Assembly: GCF_014196925.1 (NCBI RefSeq)
Contig: NZ_JACIEN010000012.1
Span: forward strand, 1 to 60,147
Direction of reading: 5' to 3'
From: Chelatococcus caeni
GTDB lineage: Bacteria > Pseudomonadota > Alphaproteobacteria > Rhizobiales > Beijerinckiaceae
DNA length: 60,147 bases
Made by a program: the position numbers and the translations under genes. The notes beneath the pieces are model-generated. The model was not told the DNA's origin. It ran no database searches and worked only from the letters and a program-made list of their open reading frames with translations. Below, one piece after another: positions 32,369 through 41,186 of the stretch. How positions within the stretch are numbered: position 1 is the stretch's first letter; each line of letters starts with the position of its first letter.

Positions 32369-34513
32369 TCACTCAGCGGCGACGAGAACCGCCGGCTCGT
32401 CGGTGCCGTCAGTCGCATCGTGCTCGTCGTCGCCAGCGAGGAAGTCTGGCAATGCCTCACCGTCGTCGTGCTCGGCCGAAAGCTCCGCTGGCTCTTCCGC
32501 GACCAGGCGCAGCGGCTCGGGAAGCCAGCCGGTATCGGCCAGCAGGCGTTCGGCCTCCCTGGCCATGTCGCCCTTCTTGAGATGGTCGATCAGCTCGGCC
32601 GCGCGCTCGCCCGCCCCCTCGCGCACGGCTTCGAGGATGCGAGGCTTGGTGACGCGGCCGAGATAGTTCTCGACCGTCGGCCTCCAGCCTGCTTCCACCA
32701 TGTCGAGTTCGACAGCGCGTGCGAGACGATCGGCCTCGGCAAGACGCTGCTGGATGCCGTGCACGGTGACGGTGCCGCCGCCGTAGCGATCGGCCTTCTC
32801 GTAAAGGGCGTTGACCCCGAAAGCCGCGCAATGCGCAAAGAGCGCCGCCTGCTCGGTGCCTTCGAGAGAGATCAGCCAATCCCAGAGGGAGGCCTCGTCG
32901 ATCGGCATGCGCGCCTCCCATGCCTTGTGGCGCTCCTCGATGGCCTGCGCCGCCGGGGTGTCCTTCAGGCCCGGCGCTTGCAGGGAGAAGCCGGTGTTGC
33001 GCACCGAGACTTCCATGGCCGGGCTGTAGGAGGTGTAGCGGGAGAAGACGTCCCGGCAGAACTTGTGCAGCACGGCCAGGAACGCGACGGACGGGTTGTT
33101 CGCCAGCCTGTCGCGCAGCGCAAGTGTCCGCTCGGCCGTCAGCTCCGTCACCAGGCGTTCCGGCAGCGGCTTGATGACGTCGCCTTCGTCGTCATCCGTG
33201 TCCGTCGGCTGGCTGCCGATGGTGATTGCGGCGCGCCGAGCCGAAGGATCGACATCGGCGTCAACGCGGTCGATGTCGGCCTCGTCACCGGTCCCGGAGT
33301 CGTCGCCCTCGACGGCGGCTTCGGGCTCGTCCTCGGGACGGACATAGCCGCGATCGACGACGAGTTGGCCGTCCCGGTCGATACTGAGGAAAACGCCGGC
33401 GCGGGCGATCTCGTCCGGATCGAAGCTGACGGGGCGGTTCTCGAAGGCGTCGAGGGCGGCCTCGATCTCGGCGAGACGCTGATCCACCTCTTCGGGCAGA
33501 TCGTCGGCCTCCGCATATTCCGATTCGAGATCGTCATACTCATTGCGGAGAGCCTCGCGGGCCGCCCGTTCGTCTTCGGTGAGGTCCTGCGCCGTGCCGG
33601 TCAGCTTGCGCAGGCCGCTGGCATGGCCGTAGGGGAGTTCGACCGAAGCGTCGATCCACTTCCAGCCCTGGTCGGCAATCTCGTCGGCCATCACCTTCAG
33701 CTTCTCGTCAACCAGGCGGTCGAGCAGGGAGACGTCCTGCAGCCAGCCGTCATTGTCGTGGGAGAAGAGATCGCGCAGAATCGCGCCGCCCGCCGCCTCA
33801 TAGGCTTCGAGGCCGATGAAGCGGGCGCGCTTGTCGGACGCCGGGACGGTGGTTTCGGTCAGCATGCGCCGGATCTGCCACGGCTCCTTCTGCCAGGAAT
33901 TGCGGATGCTCTCCCAGACCTGTTCCTGACGGGCATGGTCGGGATTGACGGTGAAGGCCATCAGCATCTCCAGCGTCATGCCGTCCTCGGCATAGACGTC
34001 GAGCAGCACGGGAGAGACGGTGGCGAGGCGAAGCCGCTGCCTGACGACCTGAACCGTGGTAAAGAAGGCGGCCGCGATCTCCTCTTCGGTCATGCCCTTG
34101 TTGCGCATGTCGAGGAAGGCGCGGAACTGGTCGAGGGGATGCAGAGCCACGCGCTGGGTGTTTTCGGCCAGGCTGTCGTCCTCGGCGAGGATCTGCGTCG
34201 AGGGATCGCGAACGACGCAGGGCACCGGCGCGGTCTTCGCGAGACGCTTCTGCTTCACGAGGATCGCCAGGGCCTGATAGCGGCGGCCGCCGGCCGGCAC
34301 TTCGTACATGCCGGTCTCGTTGCCGTCGGCATCGAGCACGGGGCGGACATTGAGGCTCTGGAGGAGCGTGCCGCGGCGGGCGATGTCCTCAGCCAGTTCC
34401 TCGACTGAAACGCCGGCCTTGACGCGCCGGACATTCGACTGGCTGAGAACGAGCTTGTTGAAGGGAATGTCGCGCGAGGGCGACAGGGTGAGTTTCTGAG
34501 CGGCAGTAGCCAT
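32369..34513 (-). CDS. ParB/RepB/Spo0J-like nuclease-domain protein
   Basis: From ATG 34513 the protein has 714 residues. The ParB N-terminal domain is clear (DIPFNKLVLSQSNVRRVKAG, EVPAGGRRYQALAILVKQKR, LAENTQRVALHPLDQFRAFL), followed by an HTH-like region and a long acidic C-terminal half. It is far larger than a partition ParB and belongs to the ICE/plasmid ParB-like family whose role is unclear. A type-A leader with perfect nine-pair arms sits just before the start. Confidence 0.9.
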   Translation of the reverse strand: MATAAQKLTLSPSRDIPFNKLVLSQSNVRRVKAGVSVEELAEDIARRGTLLQSLNVRPVLDADGNETGMYEVPAGGRRYQALAILVKQKRLAKTAPVPCVVRDPSTQILAEDDSLAENTQRVALHPLDQFRAFLDMRNKGMTEEEIAAAFFTTVQVVRQRLRLATVSPVLLDVYAEDGMTLEMLMAFTVNPDHARQEQVWESIRNSWQKEPWQIRRMLTETTVPASDKRARFIGLEAYEAAGGAILRDLFSHDNDGWLQDVSLLDRLVDEKLKVMADEIADQGWKWIDASVELPYGHASGLRKLTGTAQDLTEDERAAREALRNEYDDLESEYAEADDLPEEVDQRLAEIEAALDAFENRPVSFDPDEIARAGVFLSIDRDGQLVVDRGYVRPEDEPEAAVEGDDSGTGDEADIDRVDADVDPSARRAAITIGSQPTDTDDDEGDVIKPLPERLVTELTAERTLALRDRLANNPSVAFLAVLHKFCRDVFSRYTSYSPAMEVSVRNTGFSLQAPGLKDTPAAQAIEERHKAWEARMPIDEASLWDWLISLEGTEQAALFAHCAAFGVNALYEKADRYGGGTVTVHGIQQRLAEADRLARAVELDMVEAGWRPTVENYLGRVTKPRILEAVREGAGERAAELIDHLKKGDMAREAERLLADTGWLPEPLRLVAEEPAELSAEHDDGEALPDFLAGDDEHDATDGTDEPAVLVAAE

Positions 34514-34525
34514 CAGGGTAGTCTC

Positions 34526-34571
34526 CGCGACGGGCGCCGAGAGCCTCTCTCTCCGCTTCCGACCCGTCGCG
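34526..34571 (-). promoter_or_regulatory. type-A leader hairpin before the parB-like gene
   Basis: CGCGACGGG (34526-34534) and CCCGTCGCG (34563-34571) are perfect nine-base arms enclosing the GAGAGAGAGGCTCTCGGCG block. The GGAG ribosome site sits right at the foot of the stem, so folding could mask or expose it. Confidence 0.65.
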
Positions 34572-34685
34572 AAAACACCTTCCCTCCTCTGACTCTGCGG
34601 GCAGCGCGGTCGGCTTCCTGTGACTGGAAGCCACCGGGAAACCGCGTGCGGAGAAGCCGAGCCCGTCAGGCTGTCCGACAAGCAA

Positions 34686-35174
34686 TCAGATTTCGCCTCG
34701 GGCGCGCAGACTGACCTCCCGGCCGATACCGACGATGATGTGGTCATGCAGCGTTACGCCCAGAACCTTGCAGCCCTTCTGGATTTCCTTCGTCATAGCG
34801 AGGTCGGCGGCCGAGGGTTCGGGATCGCCGGCCGGATGATTGTGCACGATGATCAGCGCGGTCGCGTTGAGCGCCAGGCTCCGCCGCAGCACTTCCCGGG
34901 GATAGACCGGGACATGATCGACCGTGCCGATGGCGAGGCATTCGTCCGAGATGAGCCGGTTCTTTCGGTCGAGATAGAGGACATGGAAGCGCTCTACCTC
35001 TCCACGGATGGTGATGGCACAATAGTCAAGAACCGCCTGCCAGGAGGACAGGACCGGGTTCTGGTTGAGGTGGCGCAGCAGGATCTGGCGGGCCTCGTAG
35101 ACGACGGCCTGCTCCTGGGCCGAGAACCGGAGAGGCTGCGGCTCGATGGTGAGTTTTCTGTGATGTCGCGTCAT
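34686..35174 (-). CDS. radC: RadC-family JAB-domain protein
   Basis: A 162-residue protein with the metal site HNHPAGDPEPSAADLAMT (JAB/MPN+ motif H-x-H...S..D) and RGEVERFHVLYLDRKNRLIS. Only the C-terminal RadC/UPF0758 metalloenzyme domain is present; the N-terminal HhH part of chromosomal RadC is missing. Mobile-element copies are common, and their reaction is not known. Confidence 0.92.
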   Translation of the reverse strand: MTRHHRKLTIEPQPLRFSAQEQAVVYEARQILLRHLNQNPVLSSWQAVLDYCAITIRGEVERFHVLYLDRKNRLISDECLAIGTVDHVPVYPREVLRRSLALNATALIIVHNHPAGDPEPSAADLAMTKEIQKGCKVLGVTLHDHIIVGIGREVSLRARGEI

Positions 35175-35293
35175 GTTCGGATTCCCCGACGGGCAGCCGG
35201 CCGGGTGCCGGGACTTTCACCGCGTCACGGCGAGACGCGCCGCCCTCTGCCTCGGAGAGAGCGGCGCAGGATCGCAAGCCGGAGAGCCGGAAA

Positions 35294-35695
35294 TCAGGCT
35301 TTCCGGGTTTCCGTATCAGGGGGAGTGAGGTTGGACGCGGCGCCGCGGGCGCGGGCGTAAAGAATGCGCTCGGCCGCACGTATGCTGCCAGCCTCTCTTG
35401 CCGCGTCAGCCCAGACCGAGATCGGGAAATCCCCGGTAAAGAGCAGGTCCCGCTCGATCCCCATGCCGAAGGGCAACCGGATGGACTCCATTTCCTCCAG
35501 CGAGAAGCTGCCAAGCTCCGGATAGCCGATATCGGCGAGGCCGAACATGATGTCGCCGTCCGGATCCAGCTCGGTCGCGAGCCAGACGCCTTCGCCGAAC
35601 GGATTGTAGAATTTCACGACCGGCACATGGTCGACGTCGCGCTGACGGCCATTGGCGAGCAGGCGAACGCGCAGTTCGGGTGTCAGGAGGATCAT
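35294..35695 (-). CDS. DUF2958 protein
   Basis: The 133-residue protein reads MILLTPELRVRLLANGRQRD, HVPVVKFYNPFGEGVWLATE and LDPDGDIMFGLADIGYPELG, the DUF2958 signature. It starts four bases inside the end of ardC, so the two are coupled. DUF2958 genes accompany ardC in many plasmids and ICEs, probably in anti-restriction or early DNA establishment. Confidence 0.92.
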   Translation of the reverse strand: MILLTPELRVRLLANGRQRDVDHVPVVKFYNPFGEGVWLATELDPDGDIMFGLADIGYPELGSFSLEEMESIRLPFGMGIERDLLFTGDFPISVWADAAREAGSIRAAERILYARARGAASNLTPPDTETRKA

Positions 35696-36651
35696 GCCGC
35701 TGCCCTCCTGTCGATGATCTCGGCATCGACGGCGGGGCTGTCAGCATCCGGAAGGAAGGACAGGATCCAGTCCGCCGCTTTGCTGGCCTGCGAGGCGGCA
35801 CGGACGATGGCGCGGGAATCCTCGCGCATGACGTCGAGCCAGGAGCCGATGTAATCTGCATGGCGCACGGTCGGGACGATGCCGAGCGAAGCGCAGCAGA
35901 AAGCCGAAATCTGTTCAGCGATCATTTCTTCGAAGGCGTATTTCTTCGAGCCGACGGATCCGGAAAGATCGCGGTTGAGCCGGCTGTGATGACCGCTGGC
36001 GTGACCGATTTCGTGCAGTGCGGTCCGATGCCAGTTGATCGGCTCGTAGTAGGCTTGCGGCGGCGGCACGACCACATAGTCGTGGGCGGGAACGTAGAAC
36101 GCCTTGTCGCCGCCGATGCGGAAGTCGATGCCGGTCGCCTTGATGAGCGCCTCGACCTTCGGCTCGATCAGGCCGGGTGGCGGCGGGATGGTGACGGCGA
36201 TATCGTCGGGCAGCCCCTCGCATTGCGCCGTGTTGAACACGGTGAACCGTTTGAGGAACGGAACGGCCTGCGCCTCTTCTCCAGTCTCGGTGGCGCGCTT
36301 CTTCTCGTCCTCGGGAACGAAGCGGTCGGCATAGACGACGGTGGTGCCGCGCTCGCCCTTGCGCACATTGCCGCCAAGGGAAAGGGCCTGCCGGAAAGTG
36401 AGCCAGCCCTGGCCGGGGAAGCCGTGCTGGACGACGGCGCCCCAGAGGAGAAGGATGTTGATGCCGCTGTAGCTTCGGCCCGTGCTGGCATTCTTCGGCA
36501 GGCCGAGCGGGGCTTTCGCCGCAGACGTGCCCCAGGGCTGCACCCAGGGCACGCGGCCGGCTTCCAGCTCGGCGATGATCTTGTTGGTGATTTCATCGTA
36601 CAGGTTCGTCCGGTCCGGGCCGGCGCGTGGGGTGCGGTCATATCTGGACAT
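35692..36651 (-). CDS. ardC: ArdC-family antirestriction protein
   Basis: A 319-residue protein with an N-terminal ssDNA-binding domain (NLYDEITNKIIAELEAGRVP, WVQPWG) and a C-terminal zincin metalloprotease-like domain carrying HEIGHASGHHSRLNR. ArdC binds single-stranded DNA and shields entering plasmids from restriction. It is the first gene of the backbone block and has a type-A leader directly before its start. Confidence 0.93.
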   Translation of the reverse strand: MSRYDRTPRAGPDRTNLYDEITNKIIAELEAGRVPWVQPWGTSAAKAPLGLPKNASTGRSYSGINILLLWGAVVQHGFPGQGWLTFRQALSLGGNVRKGERGTTVVYADRFVPEDEKKRATETGEEAQAVPFLKRFTVFNTAQCEGLPDDIAVTIPPPPGLIEPKVEALIKATGIDFRIGGDKAFYVPAHDYVVVPPPQAYYEPINWHRTALHEIGHASGHHSRLNRDLSGSVGSKKYAFEEMIAEQISAFCCASLGIVPTVRHADYIGSWLDVMREDSRAIVRAASQASKAADWILSFLPDADSPAVDAEIIDRRAAA

Positions 36652-36661
36652 CGCGGTTCTC

Positions 36662-36706
36662 CGCGACGGGCGCCGAGAGCCTCTCTCTCGACCTCAACCC
36701 GTCACG
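36662..36706 (-). promoter_or_regulatory. type-A leader hairpin before ardC
   Basis: CGCGACGGG (36662-36670) pairs with CCCGTCACG (36698-36706) with one wobble. GAGAGAGAGGCTCTCGGCG lies inside. A partial copy of this leader, including the start codon, recurs at 59359-59387. Confidence 0.62.
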
Positions 36707-36996
36707 GCAAACCCCCGTCCGCACTCTGACTCTCGCCGGGCCGGAGGCCCGCAAGGGCGCAGAACCGTGAAGGCGCAAAGCCGCCTTCCCGACATCCACC
36801 GACCGCAGCAGCACCACGACGCGTCAGGGATCGACGCCCGCAGGGTGAAGACCGCGCAAGCGGGGCTTCAGCGCCAGCCGAGAGCCCGGCCCGAAGGGCG
36901 ACGCCATGCCTGATTCGGTCAGCCAAGCATTGGGGACAAGGCGAGAGTTCTCAAGGCAACCGAGGCCAGTTCACCCTGGATAAATCATGTCAAAAT

Positions 36997-37077
36997 ATCC
37001 GCTGATAGTGCGGATTTTTTGAGGTGAATCGCGGCTCTGTTACAATCCGTGTTGAAATATCCGCGCTAAAAGCGGAT
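36997..37077 (+). promoter_or_regulatory. two operator palindromes controlling abiEi-abiEii
   Basis: ATCCGC-N7-GCGGAT occurs at 36997-37015 and again at 37059-37077, 62 bp apart. The second ends eight bases before the abiEi start. AbiEi antitoxins are known to bind paired inverted repeats in their own promoter, so these are the probable binding sites. Confidence 0.75.
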
Positions 37078-37085
37078 AAGAGAGC

Positions 37086-37913
37086 ATGGTTCACGATCAG
37101 CGATCCGCCCTGTCGAGCTATGTCAGCGGCCTGCTCTCCGCGGGCCGGACGGTTTTCACCGCCGAGGAAGCCGAGGCGGCGCTCGGCGTCGGGCGCGGCG
37201 CGTTCCTGGATGCCGCCGAGCGCTTGCAGCGTCGCAAGGCCCTGCTGAACCCGCGGCAAGGGTTTTATGTCGTCGTCCCGCCGCAGTTTGCATCCTGGGG
37301 AGCGCCACCGCCGGCCTGGTACATCGACGCGCTCATGCGTTATGAGCGTCAGGCCTACTATGTCGGGCTTCTCAAGGCCGCAGAATTGCATGGCGCGACG
37401 CACCAGGCGGTCATGGAGTTCCAGGTCGTTTCGGCCAAGCGCCTTCCGAAGATCCGTGCCGGCCGCAACCTGATCGTCTTCTATTTCCGCAAGGACATGG
37501 AAGCGGTGACCGCAGGGATTGAGGGCCGCAAGACCGATACCGGTACAATGAATATCTCGTCAGCAGCTCTGACGGCTCTCGATCTGCTGCGCTATCCGAA
37601 GGCGTCCGGCGGCATCGACAATGTCGCCACGGTGCTCTCCGACCTCGCGGAGAAGATCGATCCCCAGCAACTCGCCACCCTGTCGGCAACCTTTGAGCGG
37701 CCGGTCGTGCAACGCCTCGGACATCTTCTGGATCGCCTCGGCCGCGAGGCCCTGACGACGCCGATGCTGGAGGCGCTGCAGGAACGAGGGGCTGTTCCCT
37801 GGGCCGAACTCGACCGGCAGGAGGCACGGGATCCGGACTTCGCGCCCGAACCACAGGAACGCGATTCCCGCTGGCGTGTGATCGTGCGGCGCGTGCCGGA
37901 GCTCGACGAATGA
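37086..37913 (+). CDS. abiEi: AbiEi-family type IV antitoxin and autoregulator
   Basis: A 275-residue protein with an N-terminal winged HTH (GRTVFTAEEAEAALGVGRGA, QRRKALLNPRQGFYVVVPPQ) followed by the AbiEi C-terminal region (PAWYIDALMRYERQAYYVGL, LKAAELHGATHQAVMEFQVV). It blocks the toxin's action rather than binding it tightly, and represses the operon through the two palindromes upstream. It overlaps the toxin gene by four bases. Confidence 0.92.
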   Translation: MVHDQRSALSSYVSGLLSAGRTVFTAEEAEAALGVGRGAFLDAAERLQRRKALLNPRQGFYVVVPPQFASWGAPPPAWYIDALMRYERQAYYVGLLKAAELHGATHQAVMEFQVVSAKRLPKIRAGRNLIVFYFRKDMEAVTAGIEGRKTDTGTMNISSAALTALDLLRYPKASGGIDNVATVLSDLAEKIDPQQLATLSATFERPVVQRLGHLLDRLGREALTTPMLEALQERGAVPWAELDRQEARDPDFAPEPQERDSRWRVIVRRVPELDE

Positions 37914-38773
37914 TCCCGGCCCAGAACATCGTCGCCTGGGGCAATGTCGTTCCGTGGGCGGATCAGCGCCAGGTCGAGCAGGACCTCATCATCAGCCGCG
38001 CCCTCGTCGACATCTTCTCCGACGACATGCTGCGCGACGCATTGCGGTTCCGAGGCGGAACGGCGCTTAACAAGCTGCATTTTCCGGCGCCGCTGCGCTA
38101 TTCGGAGGACATCGATCTGGTCCGCACCTCCGGCGGTCCGATCGGTCCGATCCTCGACCGACTGCGCGCACTTCTGGAGCCATGGCTCGGGCAGGCGCGG
38201 TTCGACCAGAGCCCCGTCGCGCCGAAGTTTCGCTTCCGGGTCGAGGCCGAGGACGGCAGCGGCGTGCCGATCCGTCTGAAGATCGAGATCAACACCCGCG
38301 AGATCGAGGTGTTCGATGCGCCGGCGGCGTTATCGCTCGAGGTCACCAATCCCTGGTTCTCCGGCGAGGCCGCCATTCCGACATTCTCCCGCGAGGAGAT
38401 GCTGGCGACCAAGCTGCGGGCGTTGCTGCAGCGGGACAAGGGACGCGATCTTTACGACATTGCCCATGCTCTCGAAGTCTTCGAGGATCTCGCCATCGAT
38501 CGCATCGTCGAGATGTTCGGTCGCTATCTCGCCCTTGCCGGCCAGGCGATCTCCCGCGCCGAGGCCCAGCAACGCATGTTCGCCAAGCTGGCGAACCCGC
38601 GCTTTCTGCTCGACATGCGGCCTCTGCTACCGGCGGCTCAGGTGGAGACGCTGACCGAAGCATCGACGGCGGAATCGTTTCGGCTCGTGTTCACGGCACT
38701 GGTCGATCGGCTCCCCGGTGAGCCGTGGGCGAAGACCCCCGCCATGAAGGAAAGGTTTGGAATCTTATGGTAG
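37910..38773 (+). CDS. abiEii: AbiEii/AbiGii-family nucleotidyltransferase toxin
   Basis: A 287-residue protein with the nucleotidyltransferase core RFRGGTALNKLHF and RYSEDIDLVRTSG; GG-T and the D-x-D pair bind NTP and metal. FSREEMLATKLRALLQRDKG and RDLYDIAHAL follow, as usual in this family. Such toxins transfer nucleotides to tRNA and stop growth during phage infection. It is co-translated with the antitoxin. Confidence 0.93.
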   Translation: MIPAQNIVAWGNVVPWADQRQVEQDLIISRALVDIFSDDMLRDALRFRGGTALNKLHFPAPLRYSEDIDLVRTSGGPIGPILDRLRALLEPWLGQARFDQSPVAPKFRFRVEAEDGSGVPIRLKIEINTREIEVFDAPAALSLEVTNPWFSGEAAIPTFSREEMLATKLRALLQRDKGRDLYDIAHALEVFEDLAIDRIVEMFGRYLALAGQAISRAEAQQRMFAKLANPRFLLDMRPLLPAAQVETLTEASTAESFRLVFTALVDRLPGEPWAKTPAMKERFGILW

Positions 38774-38893
38774 CCAGAAGTGTTGCCCGAACGGTGCCGC
38801 GAGAAGGACCAACGGGCGGGATAAGGGTGGATCAATACTGTCAAGTCGCTCGCGGGAATTGAGTTTCAAGCAAGAATCTATCAAGAATTTGCC

Positions 38894-40063
38894 ATGTCAG
38901 GTACTTTGAACTCTGTATCGGTCAAAAAATCGGCACCCGAACGAGAAGTCGCCCGGGGCAACGCCAATTCTGTGCAGGACCACTCGATCTTTCCCGTGAC
39001 CGGGAGCGACGACGTGATGGCGGTCGATCTTTTTTGCGGGGCCGGTGGGCTGACATATGGTCTGCAGCGTGCCGGGATCACCGTGGTCGAAGGCGTCGAT
39101 ATAGATGGTGCGTGCCGGTACGCTTACGAGGTCAACAACGGCTCCCGGTTCGTCCATAAGAGCGCCTTAGATTACACCGCCGCCGATGCTGCCACCGCTC
39201 TCGATGGGGCGAAGGTTCGAGTGCTAGCCGGCTGTGCACCCTGCCAGCCGTTCTCCACCTACACGCAAGGGCCGAGAGGAAATCATCGAGACAAATGGGC
39301 GCTATTGGATCGTTTCGGTGAACTCGCACGGTCGGTGCTGCCAGACATCGTATCGATGGAAAACGTAACGCCTCTGGCAGTTACCGACCGGTTCAAGTCT
39401 TTCGTTGACGAGCTCGAGGAGGCGGGCTTTCGTGTCAAACATTGGATCGTGGACTGTCGCGAGTATGGCGCACCGCAGCAACGTCGCCGTCTTGTGTTAC
39501 TTGCATCGCGGCACGGTGAAATCGACATTCTGCCACCCACCCACAAACACCCAGAACAGTGGACCGCGGTGCGCGACGTGATCGGAGACATGCCCCCGCT
39601 CGGTGCCGGTGAAACCGATACAGGGGATCCGCTTCATCGTACGAGCCGGCTGTCTCCGACGAACATGAAGCGGATGCTTGCCTCGAAACCCGGCGGAACT
39701 TGGCGAGACTGGCCAGATGAGCTTCGCGCACCGTGTCACGTTCGGGAAAGCGGGAAAACGTACCCGGCCGTCTATGGGCGAATGGAGTGGGGCAAACCGG
39801 CTCCCACAATGACGGGGCAGTGCTTCGGATTCGGAAACGGCAGATTCGGTCATCCGGAGCAACATCGTGCCATCAGTCTCCGCGAAGCGGCGATTCTTCA
39901 AACCTTCCCCCGGACATATGAATTCATTGAGCCAGGCTCGGCGGTTTCCATGAAATCCGTCGGCCGAATGATCGGTAACGCCGTACCACCATTGCTGGGG
40001 GAAGTGATCGGGAAGTCGATCGTGCGGCACATTCGCGAAAAGAACATTGTCGGAAACAGCTGA
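38894..40063 (+). CDS. C-5 cytosine DNA methyltransferase (DrmMII/Dcm-like)
   Basis: A 389-residue enzyme with all key motifs: DLFCGAGGL (45-53), catalytic Cys in PCQPFS (116-121), ENV (156-158), QRRR (196-199) and a C-terminal GNAVPP. A variable target-recognition region (about 210-320) lies before the last motifs. It probably marks host DNA as self for the genes that follow. Its last 17 bases overlap the sigma-factor frame, placing it first in a tight four-gene operon. A Vsr gene lies 7.7 kb downstream. Confidence 0.92.
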   Translation: MSGTLNSVSVKKSAPEREVARGNANSVQDHSIFPVTGSDDVMAVDLFCGAGGLTYGLQRAGITVVEGVDIDGACRYAYEVNNGSRFVHKSALDYTAADAATALDGAKVRVLAGCAPCQPFSTYTQGPRGNHRDKWALLDRFGELARSVLPDIVSMENVTPLAVTDRFKSFVDELEEAGFRVKHWIVDCREYGAPQQRRRLVLLASRHGEIDILPPTHKHPEQWTAVRDVIGDMPPLGAGETDTGDPLHRTSRLSPTNMKRMLASKPGGTWRDWPDELRAPCHVRESGKTYPAVYGRMEWGKPAPTMTGQCFGFGNGRFGHPEQHRAISLREAAILQTFPRTYEFIEPGSAVSMKSVGRMIGNAVPPLLGEVIGKSIVRHIREKNIVGNS

Positions 40064-41186
40064 CGATAAGCGTGACCGCCTGGTAGGTCGCACACTCGAG
40101 GACTTGGGCGATGACGCCTATCGTCAGGACGGCGAACTCAAGCGCAGCGAAATCGACGCCACCTATCTTCGACGCGGCATCACGCCCGACGAAGCGATAG
40201 CAATCGAAAGGGCGTTGACGGCCGACAGCATAAGGATAGTCGAAGATTCGGCAGTCAGTGAGGTAACCTTCGAGGGAATTCCGTCACCGCGTGCGGGGAC
40301 GGCGCTAGAGCAGCTACTGGGTCTCGCACGGAAGTATCCTTTGCTCAATGAAGCTGAGGAGCGAGAGCTCGGGTATGCCATCCAAGACGGTTTGCGGTTG
40401 CCGGATGCGGATCGGTTTTCGCCTATCGGGCAGCGTGTCCTCGCGCGGGCCGAGCAGGCGAAGGCGAAGCTCGTGACCTCCAACATTCGCTTGGTCGCCA
40501 AGATGGCCTACGACCGAAGGTTCCGATATCGAATGGATCCAGAGGATCTCGTTCAGTTCGGCTTGATGGGACTGATGAGGGCATGTGACAAGTTCGACCC
40601 GGACTGGGGCACCAGGTTCTCGACATACGCTGTATGGTGGATAAGGCAGGCGATCTCGCGCGGCATCGACGATGTGGGTTCGACGATACGCCTCCCCGTC
40701 CATATGCGCGGACAGATATCGAAATACCGACGCACGAGGCGATCCCTGGGGCTATCCACGGGCTACAGCGCTGCAGACATCCCGAAGATTGCGGAATCGC
40801 TCGGCTGGGATGAAGCCTTCACAGCGAGGATTGCGCAGCTCTCCGAGCAAAAGGTGATCTCGTACGACGTGCCTATCGACGACGAGTCCTCCACGCCGCT
40901 GCGCGAATTTATCAACGACGAAGCTCCGACTCCGGAAGAGGTTGCGATCGCCAGCGACCTCGCGGAGGTTCTCGGAGAGCTGGTAGACGGCATTGGAAAC
41001 GAGCGGCTCATCGATATCGTCCGCCGGCGATTCGGAATTGACGGACCCGCCGAGACGCTCGAGCAGATTGGTCAACAGTATGGTGTGACGCGGGAACGCA
41101 TACGACAGCTCGAAAGCAAGGCGCTCAGGATCTTGCGCGGACGCGCTCGCAAGATCGGCCTGCACAAGACCTTCGAAGGAGATTGA
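40047..41186 (+). CDS. sigma-70 (primary-type) RNA polymerase sigma factor inside the defence operon
   Basis: TTG 40047 is the only start that keeps the frame within the overlap; the product is 379 residues. Region 1.2/2.1 is YPLLNEAEERELGYAIQDGL; region 2 has KLVTSNIRLVAKMAYDR, DLVQFGLMGLMRACDKFDP and WWIRQAISRGIDDVGSTIRL; region 4 has IGQQYGVTRERIRQLESKAL. It has the layout of a housekeeping or general-stress sigma, not an ECF factor. Overlaps with both neighbours show it is part of the system. It may drive the operon itself or redirect polymerase during attack. Confidence 0.88.
   Translation: MSETADDKRDRLVGRTLEDLGDDAYRQDGELKRSEIDATYLRRGITPDEAIAIERALTADSIRIVEDSAVSEVTFEGIPSPRAGTALEQLLGLARKYPLLNEAEERELGYAIQDGLRLPDADRFSPIGQRVLARAEQAKAKLVTSNIRLVAKMAYDRRFRYRMDPEDLVQFGLMGLMRACDKFDPDWGTRFSTYAVWWIRQAISRGIDDVGSTIRLPVHMRGQISKYRRTRRSLGLSTGYSAADIPKIAESLGWDEAFTARIAQLSEQKVISYDVPIDDESSTPLREFINDEAPTPEEVAIASDLAEVLGELVDGIGNERLIDIVRRRFGIDGPAETLEQIGQQYGVTRERIRQLESKALRILRGRARKIGLHKTFEGD

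Larger units (their letters stand above)
36652..37085. other. 434 bp gap with a leader and two operators
   Basis: This gap holds the ardC type-A leader (36662-36706) and two AbiE operator palindromes (36997-37015 and 37059-37077). The stretch between them has no gene. It is the divergent control region for the backbone block and the AbiE module. Confidence 0.55.

Noticed and set aside
31544-34408. A 954-codon open frame on the plus strand
   Set aside because: It is antisense to the well-supported ParB-like gene, has no domain signature and reflects GC-rich codon bias.
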